From Candidatus Gastranaerophilales bacterium (GTDB lineage Bacteria > Cyanobacteriota > Vampirovibrionia > Gastranaerophilales > Gastranaerophilaceae): a stretch of 64,000 nucleotides of DNA. The translations under genes and the position numbers were made by a program. The notes under the pieces are model-generated. The model ran no database searches. It was not told the origin of the DNA and saw nothing but the letters and a program-made list of their open reading frames with translations. This document shows positions 35,018 to 44,655 of this stretch, one piece after another. The stretch's first letter is position 1. Each line of letters begins with the position of its first letter. Where the stretch lies: positions 112,025 through 176,024 of the forward strand of contig CALVAN010000002.1 of the NCBI GenBank assembly GCA_944325555.1, read 5' to 3'.

Positions 35018-36826
35018 TTATTCTTCATTAAGCGACAGTACTGCCATAAAAGCTTCTTGCGGAACTTCCACACGACCTACCGCTTTCATACGTTTTTTAC
35101 CTTTTTTCTGTTTTTCCAACAGCTTGCGTTTACGTGAAATATCACCGCCATAGCATTTGTCCAGTACGCTTTTTCTCAATGCTTTGATGTTTGTACGGGC
35201 AATGATTCTGCCGCCGACTGCTGCCTGAATAGGAACTTCAAACATCTGGCGGGGGATAATATCTTTAAGCTTTGCCGTAAGTTTTTGACCGACATAAAAA
35301 GCATTGTCTTTGTGAACGATTGCACTCAATGCGTCAACAACCTCACCTGCCAGCATAACATCAAGTTTTACAAGGTCTGAGCGTTTGTACTCTTTAAATT
35401 CATAGTCCATACTCGCATAGCCTTTTGTACGGGATTTTAACTGGTCGTAAAAATCTACAATAACCTCGCTCAAAGGCATTTCATACTCAATATCAACACG
35501 CACCTTGTCAATATAGTGCATATTTACAAAGATACCACGCTTGGTCTGACATAAATCCATCAAGGTGCCTGTATATTCGTTGGGTGCAATGATGTTAACT
35601 TTTACATATGGCTCTTCGATGTATTCTCTATACTGAGGATCGGGAAGGTTTGCGGGGTTATCAATTTCCACAACTGAACCGTCGGTTTTATGAACACGGT
35701 AAACTACCGAAGGTGCCGTTGTTACAAGTGAGAGATCGTATTCTCTCTCCAGCCTTTCCTGCGCAATCTCCATGTGCAGCATCCCCAGAAATCCGCATCT
35801 AAATCCGAATCCGAGAGCAGATGAGGTTTCCGGCTCAAAGGTAATAGAAGAATCATTGAGTTTCAGTTTTTCCAAAGACTCTTTCAAGTCTTGATAATCA
35901 TCATTGTCAACAGGATACAATCCTGAAAACACAACAGGCAAAGCCTCTTTATATCCAGGCAAAGGTTCTGCTGCCGGTGTATCAGCCAGTGTGACCGTAT
36001 CACCGACAAACCTTGTCAATTCTTTGATAGAACACGCCATGTATCCTACATCACCTGTACAAAGCTCATTTACGGGCACTCTGTTGGGGTTTAAATAGCC
36101 AAGTTCCGTCACTTCGTATTTGTTGCCCGATGCCATAAACTTGACTCTGTCGCCTACTTTTACGCTTCCGTCCACAATTTTGAAAAAGCACAATGTACCA
36201 AGATAAGGGTCATAGGCGCTGTCAAAAACCAGTGCTCGCAAAGGTTTATCCGAGGTATCTTCCGGCGGTGGAATGAGTTTTACAATAGCTTCTAAAATAT
36301 CTTCAATACCTATACCAGCTTTGGCGCTTGCGGGTATAGCATGTTCGGCATCTATACCGAGAACTTCTTCAATTTCTTCTTTTACCCTGTCGACATCAGC
36401 AGACGGAAGGTCGATTTTGTTGATTACGGGGATAATTTCAAGGTTCTGTTCAATAGCAAGATATGCGTTGGCCAGTGTTTGCGCTTCCACGCCCTGTGTT
36501 GAATCCACGATAAGCAAGGCGCCTTCACAAGCGGCAAGAGAGCGGGAAACCTCGTAAGAAAAATCAACGTGGCCGGGGGTATCAATGAGGTTGAGTTCAT
36601 ATTCCTGACCGTCTTTTGCCTTATATTTCATTCTGGCGGCGTTAAGTTTTATGGTAATGCCCCGTTCCCGTTCTATGTCCATAGAGTCAAGAAGCTGATT
36701 TTGCATATCACGCTGCGCAACAGTTCCTGTATATTCCAGCAGACGGTCGGCAAGTGTGGATTTGCCGTGGTCGATATGAGCAATTATGCAAAAGTTTCTT
36801 ACGTTTTTAATGTTTCTTCTTGTCAT
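35018..36826 (-). CDS. lepA: Elongation factor 4 (LepA)
   Basis: A protein of 602 residues. G1 is HIDHGKST, the switch region RERGITI, G3 DTPGHVDF, G4 NKIDLP, and G5 SAKAGIG. The LepA-specific C-terminal domain with [28 protein letters not shown] and [22 protein letters not shown] is complete. LepA is a ribosomal GTPase that remodels stalled or misassembled ribosomes. A MITE-like palindrome lies about 80 bases upstream of the start. Confidence 0.99.
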   Translation of the reverse strand: MTRRNIKNVRNFCIIAHIDHGKSTLADRLLEYTGTVAQRDMQNQLLDSMDIERERGITIKLNAARMKYKAKDGQEYELNLIDTPGHVDFSYEVSRSLAACEGALLIVDSTQGVEAQTLANAYLAIEQNLEIIPVINKIDLPSADVDRVKEEIEEVLGIDAEHAIPASAKAGIGIEDILEAIVKLIPPPEDTSDKPLRALVFDSAYDPYLGTLCFFKIVDGSVKVGDRVKFMASGNKYEVTELGYLNPNRVPVNELCTGDVGYMACSIKELTRFVGDTVTLADTPAAEPLPGYKEALPVVFSGLYPVDNDDYQDLKESLEKLKLNDSSITFEPETSSALGFGFRCGFLGMLHMEIAQERLEREYDLSLVTTAPSVVYRVHKTDGSVVEIDNPANLPDPQYREYIEEPYVKVNIIAPNEYTGTLMDLCQTKRGIFVNMHYIDKVRVDIEYEMPLSEVIVDFYDQLKSRTKGYASMDYEFKEYKRSDLVKLDVMLAGEVVDALSAIVHKDNAFYVGQKLTAKLKDIIPRQMFEVPIQAAVGGRIIARTNIKALRKSVLDKCYGGDISRKRKLLEKQKKGKKRMKAVGRVEVPQEAFMAVLSLNEE

Positions 36827-36906
36827 AAGCTTAGTATATATAAAAAGCTCGGGACTGTCACTAGGTATTTTATTCGGGTGTGAAACTATTATTTTATTTT
36901 TTTCTT
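36827..36906. other. lepA upstream region
   Basis: 80 bases between the lepA start and the palindromic element. It must hold the lepA promoter. A TATATA-like stretch at 36835-36843 may be the -10 region. No further feature is seen. Confidence 0.3.
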
Positions 36907-37139
36907 ATGTTCATTTTCTTTCTTTGTATCTTGCAGGCAAAGAAAGAAAACGAACCAAAAGAAAGAAACCGGCGCTTATTAAAAGAAACAGCTAAGTGTT
37001 TTATCAAAGATTTTGCCGTGACAAGCTACGGTCAAAATCTTATCAAAACACAACTGTTTCTAATCAAACTTCCATCAGGGCTTCGCCCCGAACCCCATAC
37101 TACTTACTTCGTATGCCGTGCATAATAAAAAATGAACAT
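36907..37139. repeat. MITE-like palindromic element with terminal inverted repeats
   Basis: A non-coding element of about 233 bases. Terminal inverted repeats ATGTTCATTTT (36907-36917) and AAAATGAACAT (37129-37139) match over 11 of 11 bases. Inside are an 18-base hairpin (36909-36926 with 36938-36955, one mismatch) and a much longer imperfect hairpin of about 33-35 bases per arm (36985-37019 with 37028-37060). Two small hairpins follow: GGGC-TTC-GCCC, and CATAC...GTATG near 37096-37115. No ORF with convincing codon use spans it. No clear target-site duplication is visible. The architecture is that of a miniature inverted-repeat element or bacterial interspersed palindrome. Confidence 0.6.
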
Positions 37140-37200
37140 CAAACCATATAGAAAAATTGTATTTTCATAATAATAAATAACAGAAAATCTATAAAATTCA

Positions 37201-37632
37201 CTAAAACTTCAAATCCTTTATATCCATATTAAAATTCAAATCAACATAATTAAAAATTCTTTTAGGAATCAGAGGGTTAAAATAATAGTTGTTATCACAC
37301 GGAGCAAGTTTAAGATAAGTATATGTCTTGTTTTTTGCATTCACGGAGAGCAAAAATTCACGCCCGTCCTCTTCTATAATAATATACCCGTTTCGAGATT
37401 GCATTTCTTTTATCTCGTACCCCAGAGAATTTGCAGCCGAAAGCGCAAGAAAATACAGCTTGCCGAAAGGAAGCTTATAAAGCCTTATGCAGTCATGATA
37501 ACTTGTATAAGATGCCTGAGTCTGTTTGTGCGTCTTATCAAGAGTGGATTCTGCACTGACCTGCGCAGACAAGGAAACAAAACTAATCAAAACAAACAAA
37601 GCGGCAAAGAAATTACGTATTGTTTTTTTCAT
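37201..37632 (-). CDS. Small secreted hypothetical protein
   Basis: A protein of 143 residues from the ATG at 37632, which has AGGAG seven bases upstream. Longer in-frame starts lie inside polA. The signal peptide MKKTIRNFFAALFVL...SAQVSA is cleaved near residue 27. The mature part (about 115 residues) has a pattern of alternating strands (NGYIIIEEDGREFLLSVN, YTYLKLAPCDNNYYF). No domain is recognised. Its ATG sits one base after the polA stop, so it is translated from the polA message. Confidence 0.75.
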   Translation of the reverse strand: MKKTIRNFFAALFVLISFVSLSAQVSAESTLDKTHKQTQASYTSYHDCIRLYKLPFGKLYFLALSAANSLGYEIKEMQSRNGYIIIEEDGREFLLSVNAKNKTYTYLKLAPCDNNYYFNPLIPKRIFNYVDLNFNMDIKDLKF

Positions 37633-37633
37633 T

Positions 37634-40603
37634 TTATTCTCCTTCCTCAAGCCAGTTTGAACCCCATTCCATATCAACGACAAGAGGTACCGCAAGCGGC
37701 TGTCCGAGTTCCATAGCCTCTTTTGTCAGTTCTTTTACCTTTTCAAGCTCGTCTTTATATGTTTCTATGATAAGTTCGTCGTGTACCTGCATAATCACTT
37801 TTGATTTTATTTTTTCTTGTTCAAACTTCTTGTCCAAATCAATCATTGCGAGTTTTATTAAATCTGCGGCAGACCCCTGCAAAGGAGTGTTTATCGCAGC
37901 ACGCTGCGCAAACTCTTTTATGTTTCGGTTTGTGCTCATTAACTCATCAAGAAGATATCTTTTTCGGCCGTAAATAGTTTGCGCATAGCCGTTAGAGTAT
38001 GCTTTTTGAATAGATGATTCCATATACTCTTTAACCTGCGGATAAGTGGCAAAATATTTGTTAATAAATATCTGCGCTTCTTCATTGGATATGCCAAGCG
38101 CTGAAGCAAGCCCGTAGCGGGTTTGACCGTACACGATGCCGAAGTTTACGGCTTTGGCTCTGCTTCGCATTTCTTTCGTAACTTCATTCAGCCCCACACC
38201 AAAGACTTTTGCTGCTGTTTGTGCGTGTATGTCCTCACCCGAATTAAAAGCGTGGATTAAGTTTTCATCCCTTGAACAGTGAGCAAGCAGCCTCAACTCT
38301 ATCTGCGAGTAATCCGCCGACAACAGCACCTGATTCTCTTTATCCTGAGGAACAAAAGCTTTTCTTATCCTGCCGCCGAGTTCCGTCCTAACGGGGATAT
38401 TTTGCAAGTTCGGATTAGAGGAAGAAAGTCTTCCGGTTACGGTAATTGTCTGGTTGTAACTTGTGTGGATTTTTCCGTCAACGGGGCTTATCAAATCAGG
38501 CAATGCGTCAACATAAGTGGATTTCATCTTTGCATAATGCCTGTACTGCAAAAGGAACTTTGCTATCTCATGTTCTTTAGCCAGTTCTTCGAGAACTTTT
38601 GCATCAGTAGAAAATTTTTGTGCGCCTCTTTTTTTAGTTTTAGGTTGAATTTGCAGTTTTTCAAACAGGATTGATGCAACCTGTTTAGGCGAATTTATGT
38701 TGAATTTTTCGCCTGCGTCCGCATAAATTTTTTCTTCAATTTCTTTTAAATTGCCCTCAAGCTCCTTGTTTAAGTCTGCAAGATATCCAGTATCAAGCGA
38801 AACGCCCTGCGCTTCCATCTTTGCAAGCACGAGAGAAACAGGCACATCCATTTCGTACAAAAGTTTTAAACCTTCATTGTCTAGTTTTTCCTGCCAGAAA
38901 CGTGTAAGCTCCAACGTTGCGAAAGCATCGTCACATGCGTAATCCGACGCCTGTTCAACAGGAACATCATCCATGGTTAGCTGATTTTTGCCTTTTCCTA
39001 TCAGCTCGTCAATTTCCGTCATAAAATAGTCAAGATTTTCTGCTGCCTGAACCTTAAGCCCGTGCTTTCTCGACGGGTCATTAATATAACTTGCGAGCAT
39101 TGTATCAAAAATTATACCCCCAAGATGTATATCGTATTTTAAAAGCGTATTTATCTCATACTTTGCATTTTGAAAGGTTTTATATATAGAAGGCGATTCC
39201 AACAGTGGCTTGAGTTTTGTCAGCACATAATCCATCTCAAGCTGTTCTCCGACCTTGTGAAAAACAGGAATGTAGAAGGATTTTGTCTGACCTCTCTCTT
39301 GAGAAACAACGACTTTTCCTTCTTTTGCCTGAATCTGTTCGTTATATGCAATAGAAATCCCGACCAAATCCGCCTCAAGCGCATTAACCGAGGTCGTTTC
39401 CGTATCGATTGCGATGAGCGTTTGTTTGTTTAAAACCTCAATTAATTTCTCAAGATCTTGTTCAGTAACAACGGTTTTACGCTCGTTTGTCAGGGCTTGT
39501 TTTTTATTAACACCGGCAAATAACCCGAGCTGCTGCTGTGTATTTGTTTCAACCTTTGCGGCAGGTGCTTGTTCGGGTTCTGTTTCTTTAGGTTTTGCAC
39601 TGCCGTCTTTAAGGCTTATAAAATCAATAAGCTTTTCATCAGCCATTTGTTGTCTTTTCATCAAGCCGTTATCAACGCTTTCGGGACGTGATTCAACAGA
39701 ACATACACTGAACGGGCGCAAAATTTCCTCAAGATTTTTTAAGTAGCTGAAAAACTGAACCCGCTTAAAAAATGCGCTTACCTCATCAACATCCGGCATT
39801 TCGAGATTTGTTTTATCAAAATCAAAATCTATATCAACATCACGTTTTATTGTCGCAAGGTAATAGCTGAGTTTTGCGTCCTCTACCCCGTTTTTGAGTT
39901 TTTCTTTAAGAGACTTTCCGTCGACCTCATCAGCGTGAGCAAGTACGTTATCGAGTGTCTGGTATCTGTCCAAAAGTTTTACTGCTGTTTTTTCGCCAAT
40001 GCCTTTTATTCCGGGGATGTTATCAGATGTGTCGCCTCTAAGAGCTTTGTAATCAACTACCTGATCGGGATATATGCCCAGTTTGTTATACACCCCTGCC
40101 CAGTCATAATTGATAAGTTCTCCTTTTGACGGAATCAAGACACTGACTGTGCCTTCTCTGTCTATAAGCTGAAAAGCGTCCTGGTCACCGGTAAGGATAA
40201 TTGTTTTATGCCCGAGTTTTGAGGCTTTTGTAACAATGGTTCCTATAACGTCATCCGCCTCAAAGCCTTCTTTTGTATAAATAGGGATATTAAAAGCCTT
40301 CAGCCCTTCCATAATCAAACCCATCTGGCTTTGCATAGTGTCCGGCATCTGCTGGCGGTTAGCTTTATATTCTTCATAGCATTCGGTTCTGAAAGTATGG
40401 TGGCTAACGTCAAAGGCAACTGCGATACAATCGGGGTTAATCTGCGGGTTTTTAAGAAGGTCAAATATTGCCTTAAAAAAGCCGAAAACAGCCCATGTGG
40501 GTTCTTTATCAGAGGTTTTCATTCCCGTTCTTTCAAGCGCATAAAAGCTTCTGAAAGCAAGTGCGTGACCGTCTATCAAAATAAGTGTTTTACCGTTAAC
40601 CAT
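37634..40603 (-). CDS. polA: DNA polymerase I
   Basis: A protein of 989 residues. The 5'-3' exonuclease (about 1-290: LIDGHALAFRSFYAL, EADDVIGTI, TGDQDAFQL, GDTSDNIPGIKGIGEKTA) is followed by a linker. The 3'-5' proofreading domain (about 390-570) keeps the Asp and Glu of AIDTETTS and DTMLASYI, so it is likely active. The polymerase domain (about 610-989) has SADYSQIELRLLAH, RSRAKAVNFGIVYG and VMQVHDELIIE. It removes RNA primers and fills gaps in replication and repair. Full length; slightly longer than the E. coli enzyme. Confidence 0.99.
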   Translation of the reverse strand: MVNGKTLILIDGHALAFRSFYALERTGMKTSDKEPTWAVFGFFKAIFDLLKNPQINPDCIAVAFDVSHHTFRTECYEEYKANRQQMPDTMQSQMGLIMEGLKAFNIPIYTKEGFEADDVIGTIVTKASKLGHKTIILTGDQDAFQLIDREGTVSVLIPSKGELINYDWAGVYNKLGIYPDQVVDYKALRGDTSDNIPGIKGIGEKTAVKLLDRYQTLDNVLAHADEVDGKSLKEKLKNGVEDAKLSYYLATIKRDVDIDFDFDKTNLEMPDVDEVSAFFKRVQFFSYLKNLEEILRPFSVCSVESRPESVDNGLMKRQQMADEKLIDFISLKDGSAKPKETEPEQAPAAKVETNTQQQLGLFAGVNKKQALTNERKTVVTEQDLEKLIEVLNKQTLIAIDTETTSVNALEADLVGISIAYNEQIQAKEGKVVVSQERGQTKSFYIPVFHKVGEQLEMDYVLTKLKPLLESPSIYKTFQNAKYEINTLLKYDIHLGGIIFDTMLASYINDPSRKHGLKVQAAENLDYFMTEIDELIGKGKNQLTMDDVPVEQASDYACDDAFATLELTRFWQEKLDNEGLKLLYEMDVPVSLVLAKMEAQGVSLDTGYLADLNKELEGNLKEIEEKIYADAGEKFNINSPKQVASILFEKLQIQPKTKKRGAQKFSTDAKVLEELAKEHEIAKFLLQYRHYAKMKSTYVDALPDLISPVDGKIHTSYNQTITVTGRLSSSNPNLQNIPVRTELGGRIRKAFVPQDKENQVLLSADYSQIELRLLAHCSRDENLIHAFNSGEDIHAQTAAKVFGVGLNEVTKEMRSRAKAVNFGIVYGQTRYGLASALGISNEEAQIFINKYFATYPQVKEYMESSIQKAYSNGYAQTIYGRKRYLLDELMSTNRNIKEFAQRAAINTPLQGSAADLIKLAMIDLDKKFEQEKIKSKVIMQVHDELIIETYKDELEKVKELTKEAMELGQPLAVPLVVDMEWGSNWLEEGE

Positions 40604-40721
40604 ACTCCCCGCCTGTATTTATCTTTACATAGGCATTTTAGCATAAATCATATTTTTTGTCCGAGCTGCAAAATAAATTTATAATAAAGCAATTTTTAAG
40701 TTTCACGTGTTTTGTGCAACT

Positions 40722-41975
40722 ATGCAGATAAACAAAGATTACAGCAAGGGCTCGCCCTATATAAAAGCGGAAAATCAAAAGGTCTTTTCTTCAGAGGACG
40801 GAAAGATAGCACGTACATTGAACAAAACCGCACCATACCGTGACCCGCTAAACACAATGAACAGAAAACCGCTGGAAGGGTTTTATCCGGATGCTTCAGA
40901 GCAAGATTTGAAGCTGCTTTTGTCGGGAAGTCAGCGAGATATTCTAAAAAAATGCACATACGTTAACCCCAAAGACCTCAGAACCTACAACATACTTTTA
41001 AAATCCAAAAACAAAGACGGAACGCTCAATGTCCGCATTCTTGACGATTATGGGAAATTTATCAAAGAGGCGCAAATTAAACCGAAAAAGGTTATTGTAC
41101 TTGACAATTTTTTGCATGCAAATGTTCCCCTGACTTTTGACGATCAACAAAAAATCCCTCACGGCGAAGTTGTTAAAAAAATCATTCAAAGAAGTAATCC
41201 TTTTAACCATTATGAGTTTATTGATATTTCAGAAAATGACAACAGGCTCAACCCTTATGCAGCACTGGTGCAGCTTTTAAAAAGGGTAGAAGAGGGTGAA
41301 AAAATAGACGCAATTTCCTGTTCGTATGCACGAGAATTCAGTGAAGAAACACTGGAAGATATGCTTGCTATAAAGCTAAAAAATAAGCCGATGGTAGAAC
41401 AAAAAGAACTTATCCAAGAAGCAGCAAGTCGTTATAGTGATTTAAAGGAACTGATGGACAATAACAAACTATATGAACAATTGAGTGAGCACGGTGTCAA
41501 AATATTTGTCGGTGCAGGAAACTCAAACAAAATCGTTGACGGTAAAAAAGAAAATGCCATAAACGCAAATTTATTTAACAACGGTACGCAAGGTGTGGGT
41601 GCTCTGAAGCATGACGGAAAAATTGGAGATTATTCGGCCAGCAGAAAAAGTATATTTACCCCCAACTATGAAAACGGGGATATACTCATAGCATACCGTC
41701 AAAGAGGTTTTAACATTGCGGGCGGAGCCGGCGTAGATGTCCCTTACTCAAAACAGGTAAAAGATTTATACAGGGACATTAAGAAACTCGACAGAGAATC
41801 AAAAGAGATTGAAGAAAAAGACGGTCAAAAATTTTATAAAGGGATACCGGTAAAAACCAACTGTTATTTTAAATATGCATACCCGACAGCAATATACCGA
41901 AACGGCACCTCATGGGCAACCCCGAGACGCACTGCGGAATACACAAAATATCTGATGCTCAAAGATATTATATAA
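40722..41975 (+). CDS. Signal-less subtilisin-like (S8) peptidase-like protein
   Basis: A protein of 417 residues from the ATG at 40722 (a GTG at 40707 is also in frame; neither has a clear SD). The subtilase triad is visible: Asp128 in VIVLDNF, His147 in PHGEVVKK and Ser397 in NGTSWATP. Asn267 in VGAGNSNK supplies the oxyanion position. The core is shorter and more divergent than secreted subtilisins, and the N-terminal 100 residues are unrelated. No signal peptide or propeptide is visible, so it is either cytosolic or exported by another route. Confidence 0.78.
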   Translation: MQINKDYSKGSPYIKAENQKVFSSEDGKIARTLNKTAPYRDPLNTMNRKPLEGFYPDASEQDLKLLLSGSQRDILKKCTYVNPKDLRTYNILLKSKNKDGTLNVRILDDYGKFIKEAQIKPKKVIVLDNFLHANVPLTFDDQQKIPHGEVVKKIIQRSNPFNHYEFIDISENDNRLNPYAALVQLLKRVEEGEKIDAISCSYAREFSEETLEDMLAIKLKNKPMVEQKELIQEAASRYSDLKELMDNNKLYEQLSEHGVKIFVGAGNSNKIVDGKKENAINANLFNNGTQGVGALKHDGKIGDYSASRKSIFTPNYENGDILIAYRQRGFNIAGGAGVDVPYSKQVKDLYRDIKKLDRESKEIEEKDGQKFYKGIPVKTNCYFKYAYPTAIYRNGTSWATPRRTAEYTKYLMLKDII

Positions 41976-42090
41976 TCCGTATCGCAGTAACCGTCGGTTG
42001 AACCCAGCCGTAACCCGTCTACATTACAAATAAAATTAAAAAATTTTTTATGAGTTTGATTTCAAAAAAATAATTAAATCCACCGTATAA
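41976..42090. other. Intergenic gap upstream of the export cluster
   Basis: 115 bases. A segment at 41986-42016 resembles the GC-rich palindrome upstream of secD (shared core CGCAGT..CCG.CGG.T.AAC.CAGCCG). The rest is AT-rich and presumably holds the promoter of the cluster. No convincing hexamers or SD are seen. Confidence 0.35.
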
Positions 42091-43416
42091 ATGATGTTAA
42101 AACTGTCCGGTGTTTCTAAGATTACTATAGGGGAAGTTGTAAAGATTAAGGGATACACTTTGCAAAATATGCAATACGGGCAGGAAGAAGAATACATAAC
42201 ATCAGAGTTTTCTAATAATCTGAAAAACACATATGATTGGTTTGACAGTCATTTTACCAACATTGTGGCTGCTACTTTTGCTGAATTTTGGGGATTCGAG
42301 CCTGAAGTAAAATTGATGAGTGTAAGCGAAAATACAAATCTTCTTGCAGAGCGTGACGAATTTTTTGTTACACAAATAAGATTAAATCGTGAGCTTTCTG
42401 TTTTTATACGACTTTCCAAAAAATTTGTTAAGTCTCTGTTGGAAAATGTTCTTGGTGCAAACGGCAAAACTTTTAATATAGATAAATTGACGGATCTTGA
42501 AGCCAAAATTCTTACAGGGTTTGATGATTTTTTGTACCAAAATTTTTGTGAGCTGGTTAAATCAGGAGAAGCTTTACCAGAAGAGAATAATAATTATAAC
42601 GAATGTAATCTTACATTTTTCGTGAGGGTTAATAAGCAAACTCTGGGAAGAATTGTTATTAAAATACCTGTTGCAGCAATAGATCCTCTACCTGTTGAAA
42701 CAATAGAAGAAAGATTTACAATTTCCGATTTTGAAAACTGTAGTGCTAATGTCAATCTTAGTGTTGGTACAACAAGAATACGCCTTAACGATTTAAAAAC
42801 TCTTGAAAAAGACGATATTGTAGTACTTGAAAACAGCAAATCTTCAATGATGACATTAAGATATGACAATCATTCAATACAATTCAGGGTTGTACCAAAT
42901 CCTGCGATAATGTCGGATTACGAACACGGTTTTGACGAAAGCCCTAACGGAGCGAAAGGAGATAAAACAATGCCCGGTTCTGATATGTATAACATGTGGG
43001 ATACCATTCAGGTTGAAATAAATGCCGAATTTGAAAAAGTCAAACTTACCCTTGGAGAGCTCAAACAAATCTCTGAAGGTCTGGTTGTGGATATCGGTTC
43101 TGTTTATGACAACAAAATTGATTTAAAAGTTGAGGACAAAATTGTTGCCTCCGGAGAATTAATCATTATAAATGACAGGTACGGTGTCAAAATCAATCAA
43201 ATTTTTACGGAAGAAAAAAATCAGGCTTCGCAAAATGCTCAGTACTCGGAAGAACAGTATTATGAAGAACCTGCTCAGCCTGCAGTACAGGAGGAAGTGC
43301 AAAACGAACCTCAACAAAATTATGAAGAACAGCCTCTTCTTCAAAACGAAAACTCTGAAGTGAATGAAGAAGATTTTGACTATAGTGATTTTGATGTAGA
43401 TGAAGATGATTTGTAA
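42091..43416 (+). CDS. FliM/FliN-SctQ-like protein with two SpoA domains
   Basis: A protein of 441 residues, first gene of the export cluster. After an N-terminal region (about 40-160) that resembles the middle part of FliM/SctQ, a first SpoA domain is seen at about 200-275 (CSANVNLSVGTTRIRLNDLKTLEKDDIVVLE). A second follows at about 305-375 (EINAEFEKVKLTLGELKQISEGLVVDIG...INDRYGVKI). An acidic, Gln/Glu-rich tail covers 380-441. FliN has one SpoA domain and SctQ/HrcQ has two, so the arrangement is closer to the sorting platform of type III secretion or a FliM-FliN-like fusion. It is expected to form the cytosolic C-ring or sorting platform. No SD precedes the ATG. Confidence 0.82.
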   Translation: MMLKLSGVSKITIGEVVKIKGYTLQNMQYGQEEEYITSEFSNNLKNTYDWFDSHFTNIVAATFAEFWGFEPEVKLMSVSENTNLLAERDEFFVTQIRLNRELSVFIRLSKKFVKSLLENVLGANGKTFNIDKLTDLEAKILTGFDDFLYQNFCELVKSGEALPEENNNYNECNLTFFVRVNKQTLGRIVIKIPVAAIDPLPVETIEERFTISDFENCSANVNLSVGTTRIRLNDLKTLEKDDIVVLENSKSSMMTLRYDNHSIQFRVVPNPAIMSDYEHGFDESPNGAKGDKTMPGSDMYNMWDTIQVEINAEFEKVKLTLGELKQISEGLVVDIGSVYDNKIDLKVEDKIVASGELIIINDRYGVKINQIFTEEKNQASQNAQYSEEQYYEEPAQPAVQEEVQNEPQQNYEEQPLLQNENSEVNEEDFDYSDFDVDEDDL

Positions 43417-43435
43417 TTAATATAGGAAAAAACAT

Positions 43436-43966
43436 ATGGGAACATATCTGCTTAACTTTTTAGTTTATACAATGGCAATGGTAGGGTTGTTGTTTTTGGG
43501 TGTAATGGTTTACAAAAAAACAATGGTTGGTAATAATTCTGCTCAAAATACTAAGGGGTTGAAAATTGACAATGCACTCAGGTTATCACCCCGAAAAACT
43601 CTTTATATAGTTAATGCAGGCAGTGAAAGATTCCTGATTGCTGCTGATTTGGATAGAACGACTTTTCTTGCAAAACTAAACGGTAACGTACAATTGGAAA
43701 ATATTGCGACAATTGATGTTGAACAGCCGATGAATTCTTTCAAAGAAAACATTAAGTCAATTCTATCGCAGCCCAAAGTTGAACAACCGCTGGAAGAACG
43801 CTCTTATATAGCTTCAGAAAAAGAACCCGAGGGCAAAAAAGCTGCAGCAGGTGTTGATTATACAGAGGTTATGAAGGCTCTGGAAGGTAATTCAACAAAC
43901 GTAAAACGTCCCGTTATGAGGGAGTTGTTGAGAAAATTAAATGAAAATGTAACCGTAAAAGACTAA
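43436..43966 (+). CDS. fliO: FliO-like export apparatus protein
   Basis: A protein of 176 residues. A membrane helix at about 5-27 is followed by the compact FliO domain (LRLSPRKTLYIVNAGSERFLIAADLDRTTFLAKL, about 48-82) and a variable Glu/Lys-rich tail. FliO assists FliP assembly in flagella and is usually absent from injectisomes, so its presence argues for a flagellar-type export gate. AGGA lies eight bases before the ATG. It lies between the SpoA protein and fliP. Confidence 0.85.
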   Translation: MGTYLLNFLVYTMAMVGLLFLGVMVYKKTMVGNNSAQNTKGLKIDNALRLSPRKTLYIVNAGSERFLIAADLDRTTFLAKLNGNVQLENIATIDVEQPMNSFKENIKSILSQPKVEQPLEERSYIASEKEPEGKKAAAGVDYTEVMKALEGNSTNVKRPVMRELLRKLNENVTVKD

Positions 43967-43995
43967 ATGAATTAAAAAGCAAGGGATATAAAATA

Positions 43996-44637
43996 ATGGA
44001 AAGCGTATTAAAAGACTTAAATCCGGTTTTGCAAATGCTGTTAGTTATGACGGTATTTTCGCTTTTACCGTTGATATTTACCTGTATGACGAGTTTTTTA
44101 AGATATACAATTGTATTTTCAATGCTCAAACAAGCTCTAGGTACACAACAGGTTCCTCCCGGGATTGTGCTTATCGGGTTGTCTATGATTTTGACGATTT
44201 ATACAATGAATCCGGTCTTCAGCAAAATGTGGGAAATGGGTTCTGTTCCATACCAAAAGAACGGTGATATTGTTGCTGCTATATCTGAAGGCTCAAAACC
44301 GCTGAAAGAATTCATGATGAAACAGACAAGACAGTCTGATATGACATTTTTTATACAGCTTTCAGGAGCACCAAAGCCCAAGACACCTGATGATATTACA
44401 ATATGGCAGGTCGCACCGGCTTATATAGTCAGCGAGCTAAAGACTGCTTTTGAAATAGGGTTTGTTATTTATGTTCCGTTTATCGTACTTGATTTGATAG
44501 TGGCGAACGTGCTTTTGGCATTAGGTATGTTTATGCTGTCTCCGACAATTATTTCTCTGCCGTTTAAGCTCTTGATATTTATTGCGGTAGACGGCTGGAG
44601 CATGATTGTGCATGGCCTTGTGGCAAGCTTTAATTAG
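43996..44637 (+). CDS. fliP: Flagellar/type III export gate protein FliP (SctR family)
   Basis: A protein of 213 residues. SFLRYTIVFSMLKQALGTQQVPPGIVLIGLSMILT, PLKEFMMKQTRQSD and AYIVSELKTAFEIGFVIYVPFIVLDLIVANVLLALGMFMLSPTIISLPFKLLIFIAVDGW are canonical FliP blocks. It has no cleavable signal peptide, unlike FliP of E. coli, and its length matches SctR. It forms the pentameric core of the export gate. GGGA lies upstream of the ATG. Confidence 0.96.
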   Translation: MESVLKDLNPVLQMLLVMTVFSLLPLIFTCMTSFLRYTIVFSMLKQALGTQQVPPGIVLIGLSMILTIYTMNPVFSKMWEMGSVPYQKNGDIVAAISEGSKPLKEFMMKQTRQSDMTFFIQLSGAPKPKTPDDITIWQVAPAYIVSELKTAFEIGFVIYVPFIVLDLIVANVLLALGMFMLSPTIISLPFKLLIFIAVDGWSMIVHGLVASFN

Positions 44638-44655
44638 AAAAACAGGATAAAAATT

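Noticed and set aside
36786..37125. Short + strand ORFs of 69 and 81 codons across the palindromic element.
   Set aside because: They overlap hairpins, have no SD and have runs such as Lys/Arg-rich tracts that come from the repeat. They look like chance ORFs.
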